A stretch of 64,000 nucleotides of DNA from Sulfuricurvum sp. (GTDB taxonomy: Bacteria > Campylobacterota > Campylobacteria > Campylobacterales > Sulfurimonadaceae), in contig JAUYUB010000006.1 of assembly GCA_030692765.1 (NCBI GenBank), positions 62,001-126,000 of the forward strand, in the 5' to 3' direction. The position numbers and the translations under genes are program-made. The notes under the pieces are model-generated. The model ran no database searches, was not told where the DNA came from, and saw nothing but the letters and a program-made list of their open reading frames with translations. This document shows, piece by piece, positions 1 to 8,604 of this stretch. Each line of letters starts with the position of its first letter. The first letter of the stretch is position 1.

Positions 1-438
1 TTCGTTGCATACAGGAAAAAGTTTACATTTAATACAATCAGCCCAAATTTTATGCTCGGGAATACTCTCTTTTGGAATTTCGATGAATCCTAATCTCTCA
101 AAGAAATGCTTCTGGTACGTCAATGCCAATACTTCTTTAAGCCCCAACAGCAAGCCTTCTTGACATACTCTATTTACTAATTCACTCCCAATATTTTTTC
201 CTCTGTAATCACTGTCAATAATCATTGATCGTATTTCTGCAAGATTAGGAGAATGGATATGCAAAGCACAAAATCCTACCAATTTATCCCCATCCATTGC
301 AAGTGTATAAGATCGTATATTTGTTGCTATCTCATCATCCGTACGTGGCAGAATAACGCCGCTCTCAATCTCAGGGGCAACCAATAATTGCATCTGAGGA
401 ATATCGACCAGTGTTGGTTTCTTATACTCAATCTTCAT
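1..438 (-). CDS. GNAT N-acetyltransferase, ArgA-like (3' end cut off by window edge)
   Basis: The frame opens at an ATG on the minus strand and stays open to the left edge, so only about 146 codons are seen. The protein has the layout of a GNAT acetyltransferase: an acetyl-CoA binding turn with RGKNIGSELV around residue 90, then a C-terminal YQKHFFERLGF stretch like that of bacterial N-acetylglutamate synthase-type enzymes. A short stand-alone acetyltransferase of this kind supplies the first arginine-biosynthesis step in several Campylobacterota, so an arginine role is plausible but inferred. The start lies inside the last codons of engB (11-bp overlap), which implies translational coupling and co-transcription with the envelope operon upstream. 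Confidence 0.7.
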   Translation of the reverse strand, partial: MKIEYKKPTLVDIPQMQLLVAPEIESGVILPRTDDEIATNIRSYTLAMDGDKLVGFCALHIHSPNLAEIRSMIIDSDYRGKNIGSELVNRVCQEGLLLGLKEVLALTYQKHFFERLGFIEIPKESIPEHKIWADCIKCKLFPVCNE

Positions 439-1048
439 GCTGCTCCACATGGGTCAATAATTCATAAATTTTGGCAACCACTGCGTCCACACCGCGCTTT
501 TTTGTGTTCGACACCATCAAAGCGTCCGGGAACTGAAGCTTGAGTTCATTGAGCTCTTTTTGATTCAATTTGTCAATTTTCGTAAAGACATTGAGAATAA
601 ACTGGTCTTTACGGCATATTTGTTCCAAATACTCAGAGACCGAATGGTCTAGCTCCAAGTCAGGATGACGCGCATCGATCAGATGGACAAAAATACGTAG
701 CTGCTGGCGCTGTGTAATAAAATCCGTTAGGTTACTCTCCCAATCCGTTTTCAGTGACTTAGCGACTTTTGCGTATCCAAATCCGGGAAGATCGACCAGC
801 TTTGCTTCGAACTTCGTCCCCGTATCACGATCCATAAACTCCACATTAAAATAATTAATCAATCTTGTCTTACCCGGCGTAGAGGAAACTTTTGCCAATG
901 ATTTTCGCTGAGTAAGGGTATTGAGAATCGAGCTTTTACCCGTATTGGAACGTGCCATAAAAGCTACTTCGTTTTGCAGCGGGTTCTCGGGAGAGAGGCG
1001 AATATGAGGAGCCGATGTCATAAAAACTGAATTAATAATTTCGATCAT
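428..1048 (-). CDS. engB: Ribosome biogenesis GTPase EngB/YsxC
   Basis: A 206-residue GTPase of the TrmE-Era-EngA-YihA family that helps assemble the large ribosomal subunit. The P-loop region reads ARSNTGKSS near residue 32, the G3 motif is DLPGFGYAKV near residue 87, and the G4 motif is TKIDKL near residue 155. Length and motif order match the family. The first P-loop residue is Ala where most homologues have Gly (GRSNVGKS), a variant worth noting. The start overlaps the end of lptA by 4 bp. The same partner genes (LPS transport, kdsC, rlpA, mltD, tatD) follow engB in Helicobacter, as far as I recall. Confidence 0.93.
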   Translation of the reverse strand: MIEIINSVFMTSAPHIRLSPENPLQNEVAFMARSNTGKSSILNTLTQRKSLAKVSSTPGKTRLINYFNVEFMDRDTGTKFEAKLVDLPGFGYAKVAKSLKTDWESNLTDFITQRQQLRIFVHLIDARHPDLELDHSVSEYLEQICRKDQFILNVFTKIDKLNQKELNELKLQFPDALMVSNTKKRGVDAVVAKIYELLTHVEQHED

Positions 1049-1533
1049 TTCGACGTCCCTTTTTTAGTTTCATTGGCATCTTGAAGCGTAAAAACCATCA
1101 TTACCGGCTCATTATTCGCACTGTCAGCGCTTGCGTGTCCATGAATCGTATTAACAATAACTTTATCCCCTTTTACACGGCGAAAATCGTCTAAACGGAG
1201 TAAATCGACTTTTGTATAAAACTGGTACTCTTTCTCATTTGGCAAGTAGACCGCTCGCTGAGACTTTCCTCGGTACTTCTCTTTTAATTCCGTAACTATG
1301 TAAAAAGAGACATCTCCTTCAGCCACTATTTTGGTAGGTTTGCGGTTGCTGTCGGTATAAATCGTCACTTTTGAAGCATTCAACTCATCTAAGCCTTTGG
1401 TCACAACAACCTTACCTGTAAAAATAGAAACGCCCTTAGACTGGTCGGCTCTAAAATTTTCAGAGAGTACTTTAAGTTCTTCGCCATAAAGGCCAAAGAG
1501 GAAAAGTAAAGAGATAAAAATAATTATTTTCAT
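1045..1533 (-). CDS. lptA: LptA-like LPS transport periplasmic protein
   Basis: A 162-residue secreted protein with an N-terminal hydrophobic signal segment (about residues 2-16) followed by an OstA/LptA N-domain: SKGVSIFTGKVVVTKG and KPTKIVAEGDVSFYI are the repeating beta-strand signatures of the jellyroll bridge that carries lipopolysaccharide across the periplasm. The acidic/asparagine-rich C terminus is not conserved. It lies directly downstream of the LptC-like gene with a 15-bp gap and overlaps engB by 4 bp, so both LPS-transport parts come from one transcript. The assignment rests on fold-level pattern and context, since sequence identity in this family is low. Confidence 0.82.
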   Translation of the reverse strand: MKIIIFISLLFLFGLYGEELKVLSENFRADQSKGVSIFTGKVVVTKGLDELNASKVTIYTDSNRKPTKIVAEGDVSFYIVTELKEKYRGKSQRAVYLPNEKEYQFYTKVDLLRLDDFRRVKGDKVIVNTIHGHASADSANNEPVMMVFTLQDANETKKGTSK

Positions 1534-1548
1534 GGTTTAGTCTTTATA

Positions 1549-2058
1549 TTAATCTAATTGATAGCTTCCCGAAACTGCATTCGCGCTTACCGTATGACTT
1601 TTTGTATTTAACTGCAGTTGTGTACCGTTTACTCTATTACTGTTTTGCGTTATCACAAAACTTCCACGTGTAGAAACCAACGAATTAACCGTATCGTATT
1701 GTCCCTCATCGGAGCGAAACTGGAGTCCGTCCTCACGCACATAGTGAACATTCCCCTCTAACGAAATGATGTTGTCTTTATAAAGAACTTCGTTTGCGCT
1801 GATCGATTCAAAAAGGTCTTTGGAATTATTGCTGAATTTTGCTGATGAAACCTCATAGCGATCTTCAAAACGTTTTCCATGGTTACCTTCGAAAAAACGA
1901 TCGATCCCCGCACTGCTGATTTCATAAATAACAAACGATTCTAACTCAAATTCAGGAACTTCTTCTTTCGTCTCTTCTTTGAACATGGTAGGTTTAAAAT
2001 AACCGAACATACCAATCAGTAGACTTAACAGCAAAACAAAAAAGAGATTGATAGACAT
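1549..2058 (-). CDS. lptC: LptC-like LPS export protein
   Basis: A 169-residue protein with one N-terminal membrane anchor (about residues 4-20, rich in Leu/Phe) and a periplasmic beta-rich domain. The stretch around residues 85-160 (VLYKDNIISLEGNVHY, then the RSDEGQYD region) is the pattern of LptC, which hands LPS from the inner-membrane LptBFG transporter to LptA. The gene abuts kdsC with no spacer, placing an LPS-export component next to the phosphatase that makes KDO, an LPS sugar. LptC is poorly conserved, so the call relies on anchor, strand pattern and the neighbouring LptA-like gene. Confidence 0.78.
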   Translation of the reverse strand: MSINLFFVLLLSLLIGMFGYFKPTMFKEETKEEVPEFELESFVIYEISSAGIDRFFEGNHGKRFEDRYEVSSAKFSNNSKDLFESISANEVLYKDNIISLEGNVHYVREDGLQFRSDEGQYDTVNSLVSTRGSFVITQNSNRVNGTQLQLNTKSHTVSANAVSGSYQLD

Positions 2059-2550
2059 CTAAATCCATAAATTCAAAAATTTTTCACGCTCACCATTATG
2101 ATCGATTACTTTTTCGATCATTTCACGCACAACCGCATCCCCACCAACATTATCCAATACTGTAGCCACAGCATGAAGATGATGAACACCGTCTTTAGGC
2201 GTATATCCCTGACCCACCCACTGAAGCATATTGTAATCGTTTAGATCATCACCGATTGCAGCTACTTCATGGGATTTTAGACCAAGCTCTACACAAAGCT
2301 TTTGTGCGACTTCAAGCTTGTTGTCTATACCTTGAAACACAAAAGGAATACGTAGCTCTTTCGCGCGGCTTTCTACGATCATCGATTTACGTCCGGTGAT
2401 AATCGCGACATGATGCCCCATGTTCAACCACGATCGAATGACAAAGCCGTCTTTGACGTTGAAGTTCTTGATCTCTTCGCCTTTTTCATTGTAAATGATA
2501 CGACCATCAGTCATACAGCCATCAACGTCCAATATTATCAGTCGAATCAC
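2059..2550 (-). CDS. kdsC: 3-deoxy-D-manno-octulosonate 8-phosphate phosphatase KdsC
   Basis: A 163-residue HAD-superfamily phosphatase without a cap domain, as expected for KdsC, which dephosphorylates KDO-8-phosphate on the way to the inner-core LPS sugar KDO. The nucleophile motif is DVDGCMTDG at residues 8-16, motif II is TGRKS near residue 52, and motif IV is GDDLNDYNML near residue 101. The length is slightly below the usual 170-180. It is nestled between lptC (abutting) and hisB (4-bp ATGA overlap), so it is translated from the same messenger. Confidence 0.92.
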   Translation of the reverse strand: MIRLIILDVDGCMTDGRIIYNEKGEEIKNFNVKDGFVIRSWLNMGHHVAIITGRKSMIVESRAKELRIPFVFQGIDNKLEVAQKLCVELGLKSHEVAAIGDDLNDYNMLQWVGQGYTPKDGVHHLHAVATVLDNVGGDAVVREMIEKVIDHNGEREKFLNLWI

Positions 2551-3119
2551 AATACACCTTTGGTGCTGGGAACGCCGGCACGTTCATTGGTCATCAATGC
2601 ACGGCGCAGTGCTACTGCAAGCGATTTAAAAGCGGCTTCGATAATATGATGTTTGTTTTTACCGCGTTGCAATATGATATGCGCTGTAATACCGGCATTA
2701 AAAACAACCGCACGGAAGAACTCCTCAACCAACTCAACGTCAAAATCCCCTACTTTTCCTTCAAGCTCAATATCGTATATCAAAAAGGGACGATTGCTCA
2801 AATCCAAATCGCAACTAACCGCCGCTTCATCCATGACAATAACCGCACTTCCGAAACGTTCCACTTTTTCTATTGGATAAATCGCTTCACGCAATGCCTG
2901 ACCCAAAACAATTCCGATATCTTCTACACTGTGGTGATCATCGATATGCGTATCACCCTTACAGCTAACGCTAATATCCATCAAAGAGTGTTTTGTGAAG
3001 CTCTCCAGCATATGATCGAGAAATGGGACACCGGTTGCCATAGTACTTTGACCCGTACCCGTAACTAAAAGTGCTAATGCAATATCGGTTTCTTTTGTTT
3101 TACGACTTTTTTGAATCAT
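2547..3119 (-). CDS. hisB: Imidazoleglycerol-phosphate dehydratase
   Basis: A 190-residue monofunctional HisB that converts imidazoleglycerol phosphate to imidazoleacetol phosphate in histidine synthesis. Metal-binding histidine motifs are present: DDHHSVEDIG near residue 61 and KHHIIEAAFK near residue 156, with FLDHMLESF near residue 28. There is no fused histidinol phosphatase domain. It overlaps kdsC by 4 bp and follows rlpA by 1 bp. A histidine gene inside an envelope operon is odd by function, but the tight spacing shows it is an integral operon member rather than a recent insertion. Confidence 0.95.
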   Translation of the reverse strand: MIQKSRKTKETDIALALLVTGTGQSTMATGVPFLDHMLESFTKHSLMDISVSCKGDTHIDDHHSVEDIGIVLGQALREAIYPIEKVERFGSAVIVMDEAAVSCDLDLSNRPFLIYDIELEGKVGDFDVELVEEFFRAVVFNAGITAHIILQRGKNKHHIIEAAFKSLAVALRRALMTNERAGVPSTKGVL

Positions 3120-3120
3120 C

Positions 3121-3927
3121 TCATACCCCTGTGATAAACTGACCGCTAAAATAACCCTGAGCTATAAAATCTCTGGCTTCTGCTTCGCTTCTAAATCCGC
3201 GTAACCAAACTCTGAATAATGGAGCGTTATTATACTGCGAATCTTTGATGATTGCGGAGTATCCATGAAAAGAGGCATATTTCTTTTGCGTCTCAAGCGC
3301 CCCTTGAATATTTGCAAATGCACCGATCTGAATTGCAAATGAACTTACCACTTCCTGCTTTGGACCAGCAGCCATTCTTTTGTAATCAATCGATTTTTCA
3401 CCACTTGGTTCAAAGCCCAATACTTCCAGACTCACCGCAGCGGTCCCTGTTGCAACTAAATTAATTTCCTTGGCTGCTGAGAACGATAAATCGATAATAC
3501 GGGATTCTACAAATGGACCTCTGTCATTGATACGTACAACCGTTTGCTTATTGTTTTGGGTATTAGTCACTCGCACGACTGTGTTCATAGGCAATGTCTT
3601 ATGCGCCGCTGTCATGGCATACATATCATACGCTTCTCCATTGGAGGTAGATTTACCATGAAAATCACTACCGTACCAACTCGCACGCCCGGTCATTGTG
3701 TCTCCGACACTTACCACTGTTGGACAATACTCTTTTCCAAGCACCGTATAAGGGCGCATAGACGCTATTAAGTCTCCATTTTTTTTCTTAATACCAGATG
3801 GTGTATCGTCCAATGTGTCTGAAGGGTACTTCTTCGATACTTTGGATGGACGATATTGATACGAACCCATATAAGAAGTACACCCACTCATAATAAGTAC
3901 TAATCCTAATAAAATCACTCTAATCAC
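3121..3927 (-). CDS. rlpA: RlpA-family septal lytic transglycosylase, lipoprotein with SPOR domain
   Basis: A 268-residue lipoprotein: the N terminus ends in the lipobox MSGC (Cys about residue 16). A double-psi beta-barrel follows (about residues 75-165), with the RlpA signatures GRASWYGSDFHGKSTSNGE, MTAAHKTLP and VRINDRGPF. The C-terminal 70 residues form a SPOR domain (FAIQIGAFANIQGA...), which binds denuded septal glycan. RlpA cleaves naked glycan strands at the division site in other bacteria. The gene overlaps mltD by 8 bp, so two glycan-cutting enzymes are produced together. Confidence 0.92.
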   Translation of the reverse strand: MIRVILLGLVLIMSGCTSYMGSYQYRPSKVSKKYPSDTLDDTPSGIKKKNGDLIASMRPYTVLGKEYCPTVVSVGDTMTGRASWYGSDFHGKSTSNGEAYDMYAMTAAHKTLPMNTVVRVTNTQNNKQTVVRINDRGPFVESRIIDLSFSAAKEINLVATGTAAVSLEVLGFEPSGEKSIDYKRMAAGPKQEVVSSFAIQIGAFANIQGALETQKKYASFHGYSAIIKDSQYNNAPLFRVWLRGFRSEAEARDFIAQGYFSGQFITGV

Positions 3928-5137
3928 TTACTTTAACTTCCTCATTTTCTTTAGCTTTATGCTGAGTAAAAATATTTTTTACTTTTAATTGTTCAATGGT
4001 TGAATTGTACAGTTTTACGACTGAAACCTTGGTTTCGGGGACTTGAGGCTGATTAAGTGCTACATACTTAATAAACCCACGATTAATAGGGATTCTAATA
4101 CTGTGATTGGTCGAGAGTGCATCACCCTCTCCCATCATGTTTTCACTACGGATTGCCACCGTTGAAACATCATATTTTTTTGATAACGTAGCAATGCTGT
4201 CACCGGCTTTTATTCTATGCATGACAAAATAGCCTTTTAACGCTTTTGTGCGATACGTCTCACGGAATAACTGCAGTTTATCCTCAGGAATGTAAACAGG
4301 ATACATATCTTTGCTAGGAGGCGTCACTCCACGTCTAAGATGTGTATTTAACAAAACCAACTTCTTTTTTGGCATCTCCAAAACAGCTGCAATACGATTG
4401 ATATCTTCTCCCTCTGGAAGATAGACCGTAGCAATAGGATTTTCAGATGCCACTCCGATCAAATGATCATATTGGATTTGTTCTAAAAAGGCTCTATCAC
4501 TGGCAAGTAACGCCAATGAAACGATTTTACGAATATAGCGGCGGCTCTCGGGAGGAATATAGGCTTTGGAAGGACTCGCTAACACACTCAAATCAGTCGT
4601 TCCCGCTTTACGTATCGCACGGGAAAGTCTTCCATCACCACAGTTATACGCGATAATAGCAAGATACCATTTGCCAAACTGACGATGCAATTGCGACAAA
4701 TAGGTAATAGCCGCTCGTGTAGATTTGAGATGATCACGCCGTTCGTCTACATAAGGGGTGATCTGCAAACCGTGCAGTTTTCCGGTTCTTGCCATAAATT
4801 GCCAAATTCCACTGGCACCTTGTGACGAAGTGGATAAGGTATCCAGACTTGATTCTGCAAGGGCGACAAATAAGAATTCACTTGGTAAATCGGATTGTGA
4901 GATCAAAGATGTGAGCATGGGAATTAAAATATCTGCATTCTCAGGCGAATTGGCAAATCCGTTTTCTGTACAATCACGCTTTTGCGCCACATATATATCG
5001 TTCAAATAGGGATCATTTAAAAATGAGGCAGGAATATCGAAATGTTTTAATACCGTGATTTTTTTTTCGTCATTTGGATTAAAAGCAAACGGGAATACAT
5101 CAAAGGTTAATGCAATCATAAGTAACAACCAGCGCAA
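3920..5137 (-). CDS. mltD: MltD-like membrane-bound lytic murein transglycosylase with LysM
   Basis: A 405-residue protein with a signal segment, a GH23/SLT domain and a C-terminal LysM glycan-binding module. The catalytic glutamate lies in ALAESSLDTLS (about E95), followed by the family motifs QGASGIWQFM and AYNCGDGRLSRAI. The LysM repeat is at about residues 305-350 (HRIKAGDSIATLSKKY). It cuts the glycan strand of peptidoglycan to form anhydromuramic ends. I see no lipobox at the N terminus, so membrane anchoring, if any, is by the signal segment. It is the most upstream gene of the overlapping chain; a 51-bp gap separates it from tatD. Confidence 0.9.
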   Translation of the reverse strand: MRWLLLMIALTFDVFPFAFNPNDEKKITVLKHFDIPASFLNDPYLNDIYVAQKRDCTENGFANSPENADILIPMLTSLISQSDLPSEFLFVALAESSLDTLSTSSQGASGIWQFMARTGKLHGLQITPYVDERRDHLKSTRAAITYLSQLHRQFGKWYLAIIAYNCGDGRLSRAIRKAGTTDLSVLASPSKAYIPPESRRYIRKIVSLALLASDRAFLEQIQYDHLIGVASENPIATVYLPEGEDINRIAAVLEMPKKKLVLLNTHLRRGVTPPSKDMYPVYIPEDKLQLFRETYRTKALKGYFVMHRIKAGDSIATLSKKYDVSTVAIRSENMMGEGDALSTNHSIRIPINRGFIKYVALNQPQVPETKVSVVKLYNSTIEQLKVKNIFTQHKAKENEEVKVSD

Positions 5138-5188
5138 CTTACCTCCTTATGCTTTTAATCCATAGCGAACAAGTATAACACTCTCTTA

Positions 5189-5974
5189 TTAATGTTTGGT
5201 TAACCCCTCAAAAAGTACCTGCGCATTATGGGTTGTTATTCGTTCAATCTCTTCGCTGGAGAGTTCTAACAATTCAGACATTTTTTGGGCAACAAGTTTT
5301 GTATAAGAGGGTTCATTACGCTGTCCCCTGTGCGGATGAGGAGTCAAATAAGGGCCATCGGTTTCTATCAAAAGCTTCTCTTTTGGGATTTTAGGAAGAA
5401 CATGCACCAGTTTCTTCGCATTTGAAAATGTCAACACTCCCCCTATTCCAAAATAAAACCCTTCATTGGCAAGACTCAGAAGCTCTTCATCTGCATTGTA
5501 ACAATGCAATACGCCCCCTACTTCTCCAGCGCTCTCTGAGAGTAAAACCATCTTGGAATCATGGCTCGCATCACGAATATGGACAATCAGCGGCTTTTTA
5601 ACCTTCTTTGCCATACGAATCTGTGCTCGGAATGCTGTTTCCTGCCGTTGTTTTTCGGCTTTTTTCTCTTCATCACTCCCCTCAAGACGAAAATAATCCA
5701 TTCCGCATTCTCCGATAGCAACACATTTTGGATGAGAGGCATAGTATTCAAAATCCAAACCGTCCATCCCCTCTAAATCATACGGATGTACCCCGACCGC
5801 GAAATAGATATTGTCATATTTTTCACATAACTCTACCGCACGCCCCAAGGTTGAGGGATGCGCACCGGGAATGATAAAACCCTCAACACTTGCTTCTCGT
5901 GCACGAGCCATGACCGCTTCAAAATCCTCGCGATAACGTTCATCATCCAAATGGACATGGGTGTCAATAATCAT
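5189..5974 (-). CDS. tatD: TatD-family metal-dependent hydrolase
   Basis: A 261-residue TIM-barrel metallohydrolase of the TatD/YcfH family, whose members act as 3'-5' DNases. The metal ligands are visible: DTHVHLDD at residues 4-11, AIGECGMDYF near residue 88 (Glu ligand), KPLIVHIRDA near residue 130 (His), GGVLHCYN near residue 155 (His) and LIETDGPYL near residue 202 (Asp). Length is typical. The start overlaps the end of recN by 4 bp, and both act on DNA. The true substrate in the cell is not known from sequence. Confidence 0.9.
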   Translation of the reverse strand: MIIDTHVHLDDERYREDFEAVMARAREASVEGFIIPGAHPSTLGRAVELCEKYDNIYFAVGVHPYDLEGMDGLDFEYYASHPKCVAIGECGMDYFRLEGSDEEKKAEKQRQETAFRAQIRMAKKVKKPLIVHIRDASHDSKMVLLSESAGEVGGVLHCYNADEELLSLANEGFYFGIGGVLTFSNAKKLVHVLPKIPKEKLLIETDGPYLTPHPHRGQRNEPSYTKLVAQKMSELLELSSEEIERITTHNAQVLFEGLTKH

Positions 5975-7518
5975 TTGGTATTCTCCATGCGTACGCGTTC
6001 AAACAGCTCTTTTGCAAACCCTTTTGCCTCTTCACTGATCCCCTCACCACTGATAATACGGGCGATTTCTTCTATACGTTGGGCATCATTGAGCTCACGT
6101 ATACGGCTCTCATCATCTTTATAGATCAAAAAGTGCTGTTCTCCCATAGATGTCAACTGCGGCTGATGTGAGATGACAAATATCTGATAACAACGCGCAA
6201 GATGTCGAAGGACTTTTGCCACACTCATCGACTCTTCACCGCTAAGATTTGCATCGATCTCATCGAGCATCAGTACACCGCCTTGCTCTTCCATACTCTC
6301 AACACGAAGCGCCAATAATGCCAAACGAAGACGGTTAAACTCACCCGAACTTAACTTCTCCAACTTTGTCCCCTCAAGTCCCAAAACAATACGATCAACC
6401 CCATGCGGATGATGATCGACCTTTTCGATACTCAAACTTGCCGGACGCAAATACAGCATCGTCAAATACCCATTGAGCTTTTCTAAGGAAGTATGAATTT
6501 CATCCGAACGTTTTTGCGAGAGCTCTTGCGCTATCACTTCCAGTTCTGACGTCAGCTTTGCTATTTTTTGCGTCAAATCACCCTTTGAGTGTTCAATCAT
6601 CTCATACGATTCGAGTTCTTTGGCTTTTTCTTCACGGTACGCTATTGCTTCCGCGATTCCTCCGTAACGGCGTTTAAGCTCACTTAACTGCTCTATACGG
6701 TCCAATACCCCTTCAACCGATACCTCTTCGAGTTCTTCGAGCTTTTCCAGCGAGCTTTCAAACACCGAGCGTAATTCATTCATCGCATCATCAAAAAAAG
6801 AACTCTCAACCTCAAGCATACTCAACGCATTATTTACCTGTGACTCATATCCAAACACTCCTTGTGCGGCATGGATAGATTCTTCTATTTTTTCTTTTTT
6901 AGAGAGCTGTTTTTTTATAAGCGTTAGTGCTTCATCTTCGCCAACAGTAGGTTTGATCGCATCTATTTTTCCGATCTCATACGCAGCGAATTCTTTGAGT
7001 TCTGTGAGCTTTTTTTCCTGATCTTCGATTATTTTGAGCTCATCGCGCAAAGTTTTGTATTCCGAAAATTTTGCTTTATGCTCATGTAAACGATCACGAT
7101 GTTCTGGAAACACAAGCGCAATACGTTCATCTAACAATCCCAATAATGATGCGGGATCAAAATCGCTGTAGTCCTTTAGACTCAAATGACGTAAATGCGA
7201 TGAGCTGATGGATTCCATCGATGATTTTGAGGTACGCTGATTGTTGATAAAATAATTTACTTTCTCTTTTTTGACATGACGAAATACATTGATAGGCTCA
7301 TTGTCTATCCCGTATTCTTCCTCATTGAGTTGCCATGACACCGAGGATTCGCACACGCTCGCATCCACCCCATCCAGACCTACAGAGGCCAAAATAGAAC
7401 GCATCAGTATGGATTTACCACTTCCACTTGGTCCCGTAAAAACGATCAAGCCCGGCTTAAACTCCAGTTCCGCTTCTTTAAAGGTTAAAAATTCTTTGAG
7501 ATAAAAACGCTCTATCAC
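5971..7518 (-). CDS. recN: DNA repair ATPase RecN
   Basis: A 515-residue SMC-like ATPase for double-strand break repair, a little shorter than E. coli RecN (553). The Walker A motif is GPSGSGKS at about residues 30-37, the ABC signature is KLSSGEFNRLRLALLAL near residue 383, and Walker B is GGVLMLDEIDANLSGEES near residue 410, followed by the switch histidine in IFVISHQPQL. The middle (about residues 140-330) is glutamate/lysine-rich coiled coil, consistent with the SMC-type arm. It sits 3 bp downstream of nadK and overlaps tatD by 4 bp. Confidence 0.9.
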   Translation of the reverse strand: MIERFYLKEFLTFKEAELEFKPGLIVFTGPSGSGKSILMRSILASVGLDGVDASVCESSVSWQLNEEEYGIDNEPINVFRHVKKEKVNYFINNQRTSKSSMESISSSHLRHLSLKDYSDFDPASLLGLLDERIALVFPEHRDRLHEHKAKFSEYKTLRDELKIIEDQEKKLTELKEFAAYEIGKIDAIKPTVGEDEALTLIKKQLSKKEKIEESIHAAQGVFGYESQVNNALSMLEVESSFFDDAMNELRSVFESSLEKLEELEEVSVEGVLDRIEQLSELKRRYGGIAEAIAYREEKAKELESYEMIEHSKGDLTQKIAKLTSELEVIAQELSQKRSDEIHTSLEKLNGYLTMLYLRPASLSIEKVDHHPHGVDRIVLGLEGTKLEKLSSGEFNRLRLALLALRVESMEEQGGVLMLDEIDANLSGEESMSVAKVLRHLARCYQIFVISHQPQLTSMGEQHFLIYKDDESRIRELNDAQRIEEIARIISGEGISEEAKGFAKELFERVRMENTK

Positions 7519-7521
7519 CGC

Positions 7522-8388
7522 TTAATCCCCCCAGCCCAATTTTTCTTTTAGTACTTCAAAATAGTTAAACTCTTTACGATGGATCAAATGCGCTCCACCA
7601 TCTGCCAGTTTTATGTGAACGGTATCTTTATCGGTAATTTCTACCATGTCCTGACCATCGACGATGACCAATGCACTTGTATCGGGTGTTTTAATCTCGA
7701 TCTCAAAATGCCCCGGTAATACAACCGAACGCTGGGTGAGTGAATGGGGGCATATAGGTGTCAGCGCAAAAACTTGCGTAAGGGGAAACAACACAGGCCC
7801 ACCGGCAGAGAGGTTATACGCGGTTGAGCCCGTCGGGGTAGAGATCACGACACCATCACCATAGTAGGTGTTGAAGTTACGTCCATCAACATACGTTTCC
7901 AAACGAATCATCTTCGAAATAGAGGGACGTGTCAGTACGATGTCGTTAAAGGCAACTACTTTATTTTCTCCATGTTTGGTCGTAATGGTTGCTTCCAACA
8001 TAGCACGTTTATCGATTCTATAATCTCCGTCAAGCAGATCATCGATAAAAGATTCAAGCTCTCCAAAATCCAAGTCCGCCAAAAAACCCAATTTCCCAGC
8101 GTGTATTCCAAGTACCGGTATTTGATACTCATACGATCGGCGCACAACAGATATAAGCGTTCCGTCTCCGCCGATGGTCACTAAAAAATCACTGTTTTTA
8201 CATAGCAGATCAAACGGTTGACCCATAACGTCGATCATCCCACCGCTCACATGATCGATCGAGACCTCGATACCGCGCGACTCAAAAATCCGCTTTGCTT
8301 CCAAAAACATCTCTTTGAGCTCAGGAGTAGAGGGGCGTAATACAATGCCGACACGCTTAATGTTTTCTAACTTCAAATTTTTTCTCAC
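7522..8388 (-). CDS. nadK: NAD kinase
   Basis: A 288-residue NAD kinase that phosphorylates NAD to NADP. The two family motifs are clear: VTIGGDGTLISV (about residues 69-80) and the nucleotide-binding loop DGVVISTPTGSTAYNLSAGGP (within about residues 178-198, aspartate and glycines conserved). The chosen start is a GTG 19 bp downstream of a TATAAT box on the minus strand; no good Shine-Dalgarno precedes it, so initiation may be weak or near-leaderless. It is the first gene of the nadK-recN-tatD run. Confidence 0.93.
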   Translation of the reverse strand: MRKNLKLENIKRVGIVLRPSTPELKEMFLEAKRIFESRGIEVSIDHVSGGMIDVMGQPFDLLCKNSDFLVTIGGDGTLISVVRRSYEYQIPVLGIHAGKLGFLADLDFGELESFIDDLLDGDYRIDKRAMLEATITTKHGENKVVAFNDIVLTRPSISKMIRLETYVDGRNFNTYYGDGVVISTPTGSTAYNLSAGGPVLFPLTQVFALTPICPHSLTQRSVVLPGHFEIEIKTPDTSALVIVDGQDMVEITDKDTVHIKLADGGAHLIHRKEFNYFEVLKEKLGWGD

Positions 8389-8406
8389 ATATTCATTTAT
8401 TAGCTT

Positions 8407-8412
8407 ATTATA
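8407..8412 (-). promoter_or_regulatory. Promoter -10 box for nadK
   Basis: A perfect TATAAT on the minus strand, in the context GGCTATAATAAG, 18 bp before the nadK start. No recognisable -35, as is usual for the main sigma factor in Campylobacterota. It would place the RNA start about 12 bp before the GTG. Confidence 0.5.
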
Positions 8413-8604
8413 GCCAACTTTATATACAGAGATAAAAATCCTTGCAAATTTAAAACTTGTTTAAAAATATGTTTTGATATTATGTCTAGATTTTTTGTGG
8501 TCTCGCGTTATGACTTGAAAAATGTAGAAAAAGAAAAACGTGGGTCAAAGAATTAAAAAACGTGAGAATGTAGCTCGTAAATATTTTATAAAAGGACTAT
8601 CATT

